A DNA stretch of 64,000 bases. It comes from Candidatus Margulisiibacteriota bacterium. GTDB lineage: Bacteria; Margulisbacteria; Riflemargulisbacteria; GWF2-39-127. Below are positions 1 through 10,279 of this stretch, one piece after another (within the stretch, counting starts at the first letter, position 1; the number at the start of each line of letters is the position of its first letter). Under the pieces are notes generated by a model that saw only the letters and a program-made list of their open reading frames with translations, was not told where the DNA came from and did not search any database. Both the position numbers and the translations under genes were made by a program. The stretch spans positions 62,001 to 126,000 of the forward strand of contig QKMY01000019.1 in NCBI GenBank assembly GCA_003242895.1, in the 5' to 3' direction.

Positions 1-147
1 GAAAAAAATAATATCCCGGTGGAAATTAGCAAGAACAATGGGATGTATAGAGTATATGTTAATGGTAAAGGGAAAACGTTCGAAGAACTTAAAAGTATTT
101 TTGAAGAACTGGTTAATCGGAATTATAAGGCATATTGGATGAAATGA
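1..147 (+). CDS. C-terminal fragment of a protein, possible SPOR domain
   Basis: The first frame is open from base 1 to a TGA at 145-147, giving 48 residues whose start lies outside the window. The fragment contains YRVYVNG followed by a helical stretch with FEELKSIFEEL and then NYKAYW. This beta-alpha-beta order resembles the end of a SPOR (peptidoglycan-binding) repeat, but the match is by eye and weak. It lies 78 bases upstream of the giant Ig-repeat gene on the same strand, so the two could share an operon. Confidence 0.5.
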   Translation, partial: EKNNIPVEISKNNGMYRVYVNGKGKTFEELKSIFEELVNRNYKAYWMK

Positions 148-225
148 TATATTAGCAATTATTCAAATAAGTTGAGCTCATAAAAATAAACTTATTAAAT
201 ATGATAACAATAAGATTAGGCAATA

Positions 226-3200
226 ATGACCAAAATAAAACCGATACTATTATTTCTGATACTGCTTCTTATCCAAGGGATTGCATATTCGATGCCACCC
301 CAATCCCCCAATATTGAGTTCATTAATGGTTCTTCTCAGCTCAGCGAGATCTATACGACAGAGACTCAATTAACTATAACCGGCAGTACGCAGATCAATA
401 CCTTGGTGCAATTGTGGAATGTCAATGAAGCCGGAACGCTGGTAAAGCTATCCGATGTGGATATTCAGCCGAACGCTGATAACAAATATGTATTTACAAA
501 GACGTTTAATGAAGGTCATTATCGATTCAAGTCCCGTGCCTGGACTACATCAGATGCACCAACTCCGCAATATTCTGCATTTGGTTCTGAGCGACCAATT
601 TGTGTTGATCGAACACCGCCGGTATTGTCCCCAATGGTACTTACCAGGTGGATAGGAAACGCATACTGGGTTGCTTCGTCGCAGTTGCTTAATATCGTTG
701 CTTTGGCAAAAGATGATAACGGTGATAGAGATACTGATTATTATGATGGCAGTGCCTTTGGATCCAGTCCTACTGTTACCGTGTATGAACTCTATGACTA
801 TGGGAGCGGGATTGCCGCTGATAGTACTGCTCCTGCAAATGGATGGGGAGATGCAGCCGGTCCAATTAAAATGAACAATATCACTTATACATTTAATGGG
901 ACTACCTCATATATTTATTTGCAAGGATGGCAGGGAAAATTGTCCCCTGGTCATTTTTACGAGGCAAGGTTCCAGATCATGGACCGAAGCGGGAACCTTA
1001 GTCGGCTTGATCCCAATTCGTCAAATGCAGTGGGTGTAAAAAGGTTTAAGTATGATGGTGTTGAACCACCTCTGATCAATCGAGCGCATATTTATATTTA
1101 TGACCCGAAACATCTCTCTCCAACAACTAATCCTGGCGCATACGGATGTACAGAGCCTACAAATAATAAGATTGTTGATTCAGCCAAGAGTATGGAGATA
1201 ACCGGTGAGTTCGGGACGCCGTCAGACATACTTGTGGGATATGTTAAGTATTACCGGGATATGATAATCCAGACGAATCCGACGCGATTGGTACTGAAAT
1301 TCAACCCGGAACTAGTTCAGAGCGACCAGGACCTGGAACTCATTACTGAGTATCTCAATTCGTGGAGCTACGTAATCCCCTCTAGGGCAGGCGGCGGGTA
1401 CTGGCGATATTTTCAGCAGTATAATGATTCGAAGGTTTTTCCTGTAGGAACGGGAAATGCTACTAATTTAGATAACTGGTTAAAAAAAGGACCGGATGGA
1501 TGGATGGCCGGTACAGTTTGGCTGAGGCCCCAGGGATATCGATGCAATCAGTGGTTTTATACTTATGATAAGTCACGGAATGGAAGGGGGATCTACGATA
1601 TCTCTTATATCTGCACTTCCGGTCCCCCTCAAACTCCGTATATTAATAATAGCGGTCAGCAGCTGCCTGGAGACGTAAGCTGGACCTATAAGGCAGATCC
1701 GGTTATATCGCAGAGTAAGTTCGACAGCATGTTTGACAAAGTGAATAATCCGTTGAAAATCCCGCCTGATTGGCTAGTGAATGAAGGTGAGGATGTCCGC
1801 AAGCCCACAAAGTACACAGGCGTAGAAGAAAAGTCCGGTGATCCTCAGACTATTAAGCTATGGTTCGAAGACCAGATTGATAGGAATGCAAGTCCACACC
1901 CTTTTCCATACTATACCATACCATCGAGCAATCAATTTGAGCAGAAGCCTACATGGACAGTCTCTAACACTAACCTGCCCCCAGTTCGATATAACCAAAA
2001 TCGAAGAACTACACTTTACCGGGTTGCTTCGAATCCACAGTTCGGTGAGGGTCCGTATGATTACAATTACATAGCATGGTGTGACAACACTAATCCTGTC
2101 TACACAAATGCTTTAGCAGAGCTTCCACCTGGTGTTCAACCGTGGTTTAATGCTGGCTCGCTTGTCAGTCAAAATGTGTTGAATATTATTGGCTATGCGA
2201 CTGAATCACCTTATGATGTTGAATATCCTTTTTATGGACTTGATTTTAGCTCTACTGGCAGTAAGGCACGATTATTTAAAGGAAGTGACCTTAACAATCC
2301 TATCCCTTTAGGTAATGATCAAATAACCTGGACCGACTTTGGTGACGGTAATAATAAAGTTATAATGGGATTAAAGGATACATTGTCCACGATTAAGAAT
2401 ACGAATGACAGGTACTTTCTGGACCTCTATCTACAAGATGTTTATTTAAATAATAATAGTCTAGTCCATGCGCCGCAGGCTGTACGACAGTTGCCGGTGT
2501 TTTTGATTGATAACAAGCCTCCTGGGCTGGATGCTATTGAACCGGCTAGCGGGACAACGGTCAATAGCCTGGATCTTTTCAGTGCCAAATTTCTTGATCC
2601 CGTACTTGACGACGGTACTTCCGGGGCAGGATCGAAAATATCGACTGTCAAGCAGGACAATTATTGCCAGTTAGAAATATATAAGGTATTAGCTTATGAG
2701 AAACCGTCAGGAAATAATCTGACATTCCTGCCAGTGCTGCCAAATAGTTTTGTCGACATAACAGAAAGCTTAGCTACTCAAAGTGTTTTTGTTAATCATG
2801 CCGGGAAAAAAATCACTCCCGGTACTATTCTGGAAATATGGGACAAGGACGGACAGGTTGTCGCTAATCAGGCTAGGCTTGTTATAAACGAGTTCGGAGT
2901 AGGAAATGTTATTGTTACGGTTAATGAAAGTTCTGGGTTACTGCTTGACCAGAAATATTACATTATTTATCCGGTACCAACGTATTATGAAACATGGGGT
3001 AACTCCACTTTATTATCCATACCTTATGATCCTGTAAGAACAATTGGTACCTACAAACTAAAAGTTAGGGCTATAGATAATGCAGAAAATCGATTAGACC
3101 AGATATTGGATTATGAGATTAAATATGATCCGCCGTTCGGGCTTTTTCCTTTAAATAGGACTCCTTATAAAAATGTAACTGCAAATGGCGAGGCTTTTTA

Positions 3201-6200
3201 TACATTTACCGGCGGCCCGATCAAGACTAAATCAGGTAAATTTGTAAAAAAAGGAACAATGGTGCATGTTGCTACTGACTTCGGGTTTATCAGTGAAGAT
3301 CAGGATGAATCTCCGTCGTTGCCAGGTATACAGATATATACAAAGGATGATAGTGGAAATTTTACTTTTAAATTGAGAAGTAATGCTACAGGTACTGCTA
3401 ATGCAGTCCGCGCGTGGAGCGGCGGAGTGGATGGAGCTTCGGATGGAGCATATACCAGAATTGGGTTTGATAATTATCGATGTAATTTTATCCCTGATGT
3501 TATTAATCGGGTGATTATGGTTATGCCGGGCCAAACAATGAATACATCGTCAATGCAAGTTGTAGGGCAGGCCTCTGTGCAAAAAGCCGGCATACCCTTC
3601 AATATCAAGGTATACGCTTTTGATGCCTACGCTCATCTTCTCAAGGACCTCGCTGACCAGATCAAACTATACTCAAATGATCCATTCTCTGTTGTTAATA
3701 ATAATCCTACCGCGGCCATAATGGTGACCTGCAATAATGATGGGGCTTACACTTTTCAAGTCTATGAAAGTATAGCTCGAGACAAAACCTATTTTGTAAC
3801 TGATTTAACGCATTCAAACATTGAGGTTGCAGGTTCATTGGCAATTACCTGTAATGTACCAGCTAAATTACTTACATTACTTCCCGATCAGGTTCCTAGT
3901 GCAAGTATGCCTGGTGGCAGGGTGGAGAACCAGCTATCCAGGAATATGAACACGGATATGGAGATTAGGGTGAATATTACTGATGCTTATTTCAATAGAG
4001 TTGATTCCGCTACCGCGACTGTACGTTGTGTTGGTAATTTACTTACGGCAATAAGTCCGGCGAGCCAGATATCGTTGAGTGACCGTCGGTCATTTATTAT
4101 CAAGGAATTTATTCCGGGAGATGGGAAAACTATCAGAATTGAAGATGTGGCTGGGGTTTTGAGCCCTTCATATACATCTCCCTACAATATCAATGCCGGT
4201 CCGGCGACTCAATTACAGGTCTTAATTCCTGATCAGCGTAATGTTTTGCTGACAGGGACTACCGGAAATGTTCCCGTGCATATAGCTGGGACGTCTTTTA
4301 TTGTAACCATAAATGCAGTTGATCAGTTTTATAATATTGATAGATCAACGAGCAACATAATCCAATTGGCATCATTGGACCCGGAAAGCAAGGTATCGAT
4401 CAATCCTTCTCAACGGATGATGATAAGCGGCGTATGTACTTTCCAGATTACCGAATATGTCGCCACGGAGGATACCCGGTTAAAAGCAGCACTTATAGCT
4501 GACGAAGAGCATTGGTTGTCAGATGTAGAAAGCAATACTTATAATGTGCTTGTTAAAGATCCTTATAAGCTGATGATACTACTTCCGGGAGAAGAGTTGG
4601 ACCCCGGATTCGGTACCTCTAAAAAGGGAAAAGCAAATCAACCGATTAAAGATAGACCGTTTACTGTAACAGTCTATGCAGTTGATACATATACTAATAG
4701 AGTTTATTCAGAAGATATTGTTAGATTTGTCAACCTGGAACAGAATTATACTACAGTTAATCATACCGAGAAGCAGATGGTGAATGGAATGGTTACTTTT
4801 TCCGTTACCGAGATACAAATAAAGGAACATGGACTGGCAGTTACCTGTAATACACTTATTGGCGATCAATCTGTGGTATATAAAGCACGTAACTCTAATG
4901 ATCCGTGTGCAGTTGAACTCATACTGCCCCCTCAAGCCATTTATGTCGGTACAGCTTTTACGGTTACGGTAAATGTTCTGGACCCTTCAAATAATGTAAG
5001 AGCATATACAGAGGATGTTCCGGGCTTGATCCTTGCCAGTTCGATCCCAGCAAACGCCTATGCTATAAATCCGCTGGACCCGGAGTTTATTAACGGAGTG
5101 GCAACTTTTTCGGTAACTTTTTACAAAGCCGGCACCTATACTTTACGAGCCGTTACTAAAGAAGGATTGCTTGATTTTGATACAGAGATAAAGCAGATAT
5201 TGCCCGGCGGTTTGAATAGGATATTACTAGAGATGGAAGGGCAGACATTTTCACCCTTCGTTGGTATGTCCGGGATTCCCCGCGAGCAGATGGCATCGAA
5301 ACCATTTAGTTTTAATGTTTATGCGGTAGACCAGTATTCTAACTTGATCAATAGCAATATAACCGTAGGTCTTTCACTTAGTGATATATATGCAGCTTAT
5401 CCTTCCACTGTTTTAGTTAATCAGGGAAAATCGACAGTTATCGTAACTTGTAATACCCAAAGCGATCTGACATGGATCCGGGCGACTGCTAATAATGTTT
5501 CTGCGGTTACTGTTAACGTCAAGGTAGCAGTTGGTGATATTTATCAATTGCAACTGCTTATGCCAGGCAGATACTCCATCCCCGGAAGCGGATCAGAGAT
5601 TGTCGGAGTAACTGAGAATGTTACTGCGGGTTATCCATTTGTAGTAACTGTTAACGCCGTAGATATAAGAAATAATATTTTAAATATTGATAACGAAGTA
5701 GAGGTCTATGGGACTAATTCCTGCATTCAATTTGTTAATGCCAGAAAATCCTTGAAGGCTGGAACCGCAACTTTTTCTGTTACAGAGTATGTTTCTACAT
5801 CAAATGCATCAAGCATATTTACGATGAGAACTTTCGAAAAAACTTTAACTTCTAATACCGTATACGATGTATTAGTAGGAACTCCTAACAGACTTCAGGT
5901 CTTGCTGCCACTTGAAGTGAACGTTCCGGGTACGGAATATCCTGATGGAAAAAGAAAGCCTGTAATTCCGTACACTCCTACTGCGGGTGTATCATATGCT
6001 CTATCAGTGCTTGTTGTCGATAATTATTACAATGTTGTGACAGCTCAAAACACTGAGAAACTTGAGCTGACAGCAAATTACGGTATCAGGACTATTGATC
6101 CGGACCAATATACGATTAATGGGACTGCTTATTTTACAGTTAAAGAATATCAGTCCGGCAAAATAATTTATACTGCAAAGCAGACTATAATCAATAAGTC

Positions 6201-9200
6201 CCTTGAAGCAACTACATCGATTACGGTGCAGCCAGATGCCATAAAAGATCTTCAGATAATCTACCCTGGAGAAGTGCATACTCCTGGAGATAATTACTGG
6301 ACGAATGCACCTGCTAAAGGGAAGGCTGGATTGCCGATTCAGCAAAAAGCAGGAGAGCCATTTACCGTTACGGTCAACCTTACGGATCAATTTTATAATC
6401 TTATTCCAACCATGAATAAAACTGTTCAGATCGATCGTTTATCTTCTTATGAGGTTGATGATACAAACAAATTATTTGTTGGTGGTGTTGCTACTTTTTC
6501 GATAACACCAGTAAAAGCAACTACTAATAATGCTAAGTTGAAGGTCAAATCAGTAACAGAAAAGAATTGGCTGTCCAATAAATCTTATTTGATCAATGAA
6601 GGAGACCCCGGAGTAGAAGTTGACCATGGAGTTCCGTTTGTTATGCTGACAACAGGTAATGTTCTTGTTACTGCGAACGGGTTTAACGTCAGCACGGTAA
6701 CGGTAACGATAGCAGATAAATATATTAATTATGCTCCCCCGATTTACAATTATGTTGATGATCAGCGTATTACGATCAAGCTGCATCCTGACTATAGCTA
6801 TCGATTGGCAAGTGACGTTATTGTTACCGTAAATGCAATAACTTCGAAAAATGGGGAATCGTATTTTACTATATCCTCTACAAAAGCCGGTGAGGGAAAA
6901 TATATAGTTGAATCAATTGATCCGTCGAGCAATACTAAGCTAAACCAGGAATATACTATTCATTTTGTTGGTGATTCCTCAAATTTTTCTACAACTCTAT
7001 CGTATATCACTGAATCGCTAGTTAAGGTATGGGCAAACAGTCCTGATGCCCATTCGATACGTGTGTTTTGTAAAGATATTTTTGGTAATACACTGGAAGG
7101 GCAGAAAATACTACTTGCTTCTTCCAGAGCGTCTGACAATATTGTTATAGTTAATGATGTAACAAATGACTCAGGGTACGCTACGTTTAAGGTATTTTCC
7201 TCTTTGCCCGGAACTTCGAATATTCGTGCCCGTAATCTTGTTTCCGGTGATTGGTTGACCCCAAGCATTAACCTGGGCTTCGCGGTTGATTATGATCACC
7301 CGAGTTCAAGAAATTCGATTATCCAGATTATTCCAAAGGTAAGAGAAGTCGGTGAACTAATTAGAGTAGAAGCGACAATTTATGATCGATGGGGAAACCT
7401 GATTACCGGCAATTCGTTAAGTATAGAAACCAATAGAGGTAGTATCGATAATATTTATAATCGAAATAATTTGCCAGGTAAAATTAGCGGGCAGGATTAT
7501 GCTTTTTTTGAAATGCGGTCATTTGCAACCGGTTCAGGCAATGTGTTTGTGAAATATTCAAAAACAGGTGAGCTGTTAAGTATTCCTGGAAACGATTTTA
7601 GGTACTTACCTGCTTCTTTAACACTCAGTAAGTGTTATTTTATGATTACTCCAAACATAATCGGAGGGGATGGAGAATCTGTTGCGACAGTTTCTGTTTT
7701 TGCCGGGGATAGTTTTGGCAATCCTGTGTATGGTGTCAGTGTAAATATAGTTAGCAGTAGACCTTCGCTTGACAGTATTATCACTTTGAATGCAAATACG
7801 GATATAAAAGGGTTCGGATATTTTACGGTTTCCTCAATTGGTTTAGGGGTAAGCACTCTTTCAGCTACTGTCCGTGATTCGTTGCTTTCTCAAACGCAAC
7901 AGATGACAGTAATAAAAGGAAAAATTATACCCGATAATTGTATAATTGCTATCACAAAAAACATTGCTCTGGCAAATAATAACGATTATATCCATATAAA
8001 TCTATTGCTACATGACAGGATGAACAATTCTTTGGATGGTATTACGATAAATGCCTATGCCTCCCGGGGACCTGATTTTATTACTCCAAATACTATTATT
8101 TCCGATAGTAATGGGATTGTCAGTTTTAAGGTTTTTTCTACAAAAATTGGCAATAGCACGATTAATATCAGAGAATCTCAAACAGGTATTGCCATTACTG
8201 ATAATTTGACTGTCTCTTTTGTTGTAGATAAGTCATTGGTTAGTTCTTTTAATTCAATTGTATCAATTACTCCGAACTCTATTATTGCAGATAATTTTCA
8301 GGTATCTAAGATTACCGTTAAGCTGAATGATATTTATAATAATCCTATCGATAGCTCTTCAGTAAGGCTTTCAGCCAAGGGAGTAACTCTATCTATTGTG
8401 CCTTCAGTGAATAGTACAACTGCCAATGGTGAAGTGGATTTTTATGTGAAAGGAATTATTGCAGGTGATACAGTCATAACCGCATATGTTCCTACATATA
8501 CGGTAACGATCAATCAAACTGCAGCACTCCGATTGATTCCGGACCGCTTACATATATCCCCAACATTATCTACTATGCAGATTATTTCTTCTATACCTGG
8601 GCAGCCATATATAGAATCTTATGCAAATGGTAAAAGTTTGACCTCCCTGCGGGTAACAATAAGGGACTTATACGGAAATCTCGTTAACGACAAAGTACTA
8701 ACAGCTAATTCAACCCGGGGTGATTTTGATCAGATAAAAGCTATAAACGCGAGTAATATTACCGGTTATGATATGGTTCATAATGGCGAAGGCGTATTCT
8801 ACATTTCCTCTATTAGACTAGGTAGTCCTATTATCCAGTGCGTTGATCCGGAAACACAGGTTACTTTGAATCAGAAAGTAGAGCTTAATTTTGCGGCAGA
8901 TAGATATGATCCAAGTCCAGAGGCCTCAACTCTGATTATTAGTCCAAACCTCGTTATAGCAAATGGTGACCAAAAAGCTATTGTTACGCTCTATTTGCGA
9001 GACAACCTCAGCAATCTTATCTCCGGTAATGAGATTACTCTGCAATCCGACCGGTTAAATAAAGATTTTATTTTACCGCTAAGGGCAACTACCAACGCAC
9101 AAGGAATTGTTACATTTTCGGTATCTTCAACCGAATACGGAGATGTGTTTTTGAGCTGTATGGATAATATTGCAAAGCGTACACTCTATGATAAAGCAAA

Positions 9201-10230
9201 GCTAACTTTCAAAGCGGAACCAATCCCGTCTACTATAAATTCCGAAGTAAAAGCAAATTATGGTGATGTCTATGTATTTAGTGTGGGTAAAAAGAATGAA
9301 ACCTATGTTAACGTATCCGTGAAAGATAGGTTCCATAATCCATTAATTAACGATCTTATTATTGCAACTTCAAATAGAATGGACGACGTACTAATCCCAA
9401 CTTCAACTGTTACAGACTCCTTTGGCAGGGCGAGATTCCTTTTGCGATCGCGTTATGCCGGAACGAGTTATATAACGGCCATGCATAACCCGACAGGGAT
9501 TGAAATTGGAAAAACTACCGTGGAGTTTTCCAATCCTGCGATTACTGCGAGTATGCAGTTATTAGACAAAGATGGTGTGGCGGCGCAAAGATTCGTTCTT
9601 GGTAAAGACAAAATATTCATAGAAATTTCTGATGCTAATAGGAATGTTGACAGTTTTTTAATGGATACAGTTTCAGTTAATATCATCAATCTTGCCCTCC
9701 CGGATACGGAAAATGTTATGTTGCAGGAGACTGGCGTTGATACCGGAGTTTTTAATAATATAGGGATAGGCGTTTCAACTAATTTTGTAACTGGATTTCC
9801 GGTATTATCGAATAATATTCTTGAAGGGACATATAAAAATGAATTTAAAGTGGTATATAAAGACCTCTATTATTTAGATGATATTGTTGAAAAATATGCC
9901 TTGTTGGACATCGAACGTATGGGTTTTATCGGTACTCATATTGCATACCTTAATCAGAATAAGGATAAGGCTGTTATCCGTTATATGTTGGATGAATACA
10001 GTGATATTGAAATCTGGATTTATAATCTGCGAGGAGAAGTTATTTGGCGTGAGCAATTTTTTGCAAGCAATGAAGGTGCTTTAAAAAGTGACCAAAATAT
10101 TGTTTTGTGGAATTTGAGGGATATGTATAACAAAGAAGTCCCGAATGGCGTTTATTTGTACCGGATACTTCAGAAGAATAGTGGAATGCCTAAAATGAAG
10201 TATACTGGGAAATTGTTGGTCGTAAGGTAG
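226..10230 (+). CDS. Giant secreted Ig-like repeat protein with C-terminal FlgD-type domain
   Basis: The protein has 3334 residues. Residues 1-22 form a signal peptide (basic start, then a run rich in L and I, ending AYS). Residues 23 to about 1090 are mostly non-repetitive and rich in aromatic residues and proline. From about 1090 to 2170 there are nine units of roughly 113 residues; most open with an LLPG-like motif and carry a core resembling FTVTVNAVDQYYN. From about 2250 to 3110 there are eight Big-1/invasin-like units of roughly 100 residues with a DxxGNP-like turn. The last 75 residues (IWIYNLRGEVIW ... PNGVYLYRI ... GKLLVVR) resemble FlgD Ig-like/type A sorting C-terminal domains. The likely role is a surface adhesin, stalk or S-layer-like protein; this is inferred. 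The PorV-like gene follows after 49 bases, which suggests linked export or anchoring. AGGC at 218-221 is only a weak ribosome site. Confidence 0.85.
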   Translation: MTKIKPILLFLILLLIQGIAYSMPPQSPNIEFINGSSQLSEIYTTETQLTITGSTQINTLVQLWNVNEAGTLVKLSDVDIQPNADNKYVFTKTFNEGHYRFKSRAWTTSDAPTPQYSAFGSERPICVDRTPPVLSPMVLTRWIGNAYWVASSQLLNIVALAKDDNGDRDTDYYDGSAFGSSPTVTVYELYDYGSGIAADSTAPANGWGDAAGPIKMNNITYTFNGTTSYIYLQGWQGKLSPGHFYEARFQIMDRSGNLSRLDPNSSNAVGVKRFKYDGVEPPLINRAHIYIYDPKHLSPTTNPGAYGCTEPTNNKIVDSAKSMEITGEFGTPSDILVGYVKYYRDMIIQTNPTRLVLKFNPELVQSDQDLELITEYLNSWSYVIPSRAGGGYWRYFQQYNDSKVFPVGTGNATNLDNWLKKGPDGWMAGTVWLRPQGYRCNQWFYTYDKSRNGRGIYDISYICTSGPPQTPYINNSGQQLPGDVSWTYKADPVISQSKFDSMFDKVNNPLKIPPDWLVNEGEDVRKPTKYTGVEEKSGDPQTIKLWFEDQIDRNASPHPFPYYTIPSSNQFEQKPTWTVSNTNLPPVRYNQNRRTTLYRVASNPQFGEGPYDYNYIAWCDNTNPVYTNALAELPPGVQPWFNAGSLVSQNVLNIIGYATESPYDVEYPFYGLDFSSTGSKARLFKGSDLNNPIPLGNDQITWTDFGDGNNKVIMGLKDTLSTIKNTNDRYFLDLYLQDVYLNNNSLVHAPQAVRQLPVFLIDNKPPGLDAIEPASGTTVNSLDLFSAKFLDPVLDDGTSGAGSKISTVKQDNYCQLEIYKVLAYEKPSGNNLTFLPVLPNSFVDITESLATQSVFVNHAGKKITPGTILEIWDKDGQVVANQARLVINEFGVGNVIVTVNESSGLLLDQKYYIIYPVPTYYETWGNSTLLSIPYDPVRTIGTYKLKVRAIDNAENRLDQILDYEIKYDPPFGLFPLNRTPYKNVTANGEAFYTFTGGPIKTKSGKFVKKGTMVHVATDFGFISEDQDESPSLPGIQIYTKDDSGNFTFKLRSNATGTANAVRAWSGGVDGASDGAYTRIGFDNYRCNFIPDVINRVIMVMPGQTMNTSSMQVVGQASVQKAGIPFNIKVYAFDAYAHLLKDLADQIKLYSNDPFSVVNNNPTAAIMVTCNNDGAYTFQVYESIARDKTYFVTDLTHSNIEVAGSLAITCNVPAKLLTLLPDQVPSASMPGGRVENQLSRNMNTDMEIRVNITDAYFNRVDSATATVRCVGNLLTAISPASQISLSDRRSFIIKEFIPGDGKTIRIEDVAGVLSPSYTSPYNINAGPATQLQVLIPDQRNVLLTGTTGNVPVHIAGTSFIVTINAVDQFYNIDRSTSNIIQLASLDPESKVSINPSQRMMISGVCTFQITEYVATEDTRLKAALIADEEHWLSDVESNTYNVLVKDPYKLMILLPGEELDPGFGTSKKGKANQPIKDRPFTVTVYAVDTYTNRVYSEDIVRFVNLEQNYTTVNHTEKQMVNGMVTFSVTEIQIKEHGLAVTCNTLIGDQSVVYKARNSNDPCAVELILPPQAIYVGTAFTVTVNVLDPSNNVRAYTEDVPGLILASSIPANAYAINPLDPEFINGVATFSVTFYKAGTYTLRAVTKEGLLDFDTEIKQILPGGLNRILLEMEGQTFSPFVGMSGIPREQMASKPFSFNVYAVDQYSNLINSNITVGLSLSDIYAAYPSTVLVNQGKSTVIVTCNTQSDLTWIRATANNVSAVTVNVKVAVGDIYQLQLLMPGRYSIPGSGSEIVGVTENVTAGYPFVVTVNAVDIRNNILNIDNEVEVYGTNSCIQFVNARKSLKAGTATFSVTEYVSTSNASSIFTMRTFEKTLTSNTVYDVLVGTPNRLQVLLPLEVNVPGTEYPDGKRKPVIPYTPTAGVSYALSVLVVDNYYNVVTAQNTEKLELTANYGIRTIDPDQYTINGTAYFTVKEYQSGKIIYTAKQTIINKSLEATTSITVQPDAIKDLQIIYPGEVHTPGDNYWTNAPAKGKAGLPIQQKAGEPFTVTVNLTDQFYNLIPTMNKTVQIDRLSSYEVDDTNKLFVGGVATFSITPVKATTNNAKLKVKSVTEKNWLSNKSYLINEGDPGVEVDHGVPFVMLTTGNVLVTANGFNVSTVTVTIADKYINYAPPIYNYVDDQRITIKLHPDYSYRLASDVIVTVNAITSKNGESYFTISSTKAGEGKYIVESIDPSSNTKLNQEYTIHFVGDSSNFSTTLSYITESLVKVWANSPDAHSIRVFCKDIFGNTLEGQKILLASSRASDNIVIVNDVTNDSGYATFKVFSSLPGTSNIRARNLVSGDWLTPSINLGFAVDYDHPSSRNSIIQIIPKVREVGELIRVEATIYDRWGNLITGNSLSIETNRGSIDNIYNRNNLPGKISGQDYAFFEMRSFATGSGNVFVKYSKTGELLSIPGNDFRYLPASLTLSKCYFMITPNIIGGDGESVATVSVFAGDSFGNPVYGVSVNIVSSRPSLDSIITLNANTDIKGFGYFTVSSIGLGVSTLSATVRDSLLSQTQQMTVIKGKIIPDNCIIAITKNIALANNNDYIHINLLLHDRMNNSLDGITINAYASRGPDFITPNTIISDSNGIVSFKVFSTKIGNSTINIRESQTGIAITDNLTVSFVVDKSLVSSFNSIVSITPNSIIADNFQVSKITVKLNDIYNNPIDSSSVRLSAKGVTLSIVPSVNSTTANGEVDFYVKGIIAGDTVITAYVPTYTVTINQTAALRLIPDRLHISPTLSTMQIISSIPGQPYIESYANGKSLTSLRVTIRDLYGNLVNDKVLTANSTRGDFDQIKAINASNITGYDMVHNGEGVFYISSIRLGSPIIQCVDPETQVTLNQKVELNFAADRYDPSPEASTLIISPNLVIANGDQKAIVTLYLRDNLSNLISGNEITLQSDRLNKDFILPLRATTNAQGIVTFSVSSTEYGDVFLSCMDNIAKRTLYDKAKLTFKAEPIPSTINSEVKANYGDVYVFSVGKKNETYVNVSVKDRFHNPLINDLIIATSNRMDDVLIPTSTVTDSFGRARFLLRSRYAGTSYITAMHNPTGIEIGKTTVEFSNPAITASMQLLDKDGVAAQRFVLGKDKIFIEISDANRNVDSFLMDTVSVNIINLALPDTENVMLQETGVDTGVFNNIGIGVSTNFVTGFPVLSNNILEGTYKNEFKVVYKDLYYLDDIVEKYALLDIERMGFIGTHIAYLNQNKDKAVIRYMLDEYSDIEIWIYNLRGEVIWREQFFASNEGALKSDQNIVLWNLRDMYNKEVPNGVYLYRILQKNSGMPKMKYTGKLLVVR
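3496..6740 (+). repeat. Nine tandem Ig-like units (block A) inside the giant gene
   Basis: Units start near 3496, 3870, 4215, 4570, 4910, 5215, 5550, 5890 and 6250, about 340 bases apart. Most carry an LLPGE-, LLPDQ- or LMPGR-like motif, then a PF-VTV-AVD-Y-N core and a G-ATF-VTEY strand. The repeats are clear at protein level but diverged at DNA level, so this is an old expansion. Confidence 0.75.
6970..9560 (+). repeat. Eight tandem Big-1-like units (block B) inside the giant gene
   Basis: Units start near 7030, 7330, 7630, 7930, 8250, 8570, 8930 and 9240, about 310 bases apart. The shared pattern is a strand like ITVKLNDIYNNPI, a strand like SVRLSA, then TNxxGxVxFxVSS and a closing GxxxI strand. 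This is the usual bacterial Ig-like domain 1 pattern. Block B differs in motif and period from block A. Confidence 0.7.
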
Positions 10231-10279
10231 GTTCGGATTAAGTTTCTGTATGTTTGTTTTTAATATAAAAGAGGCTAAT

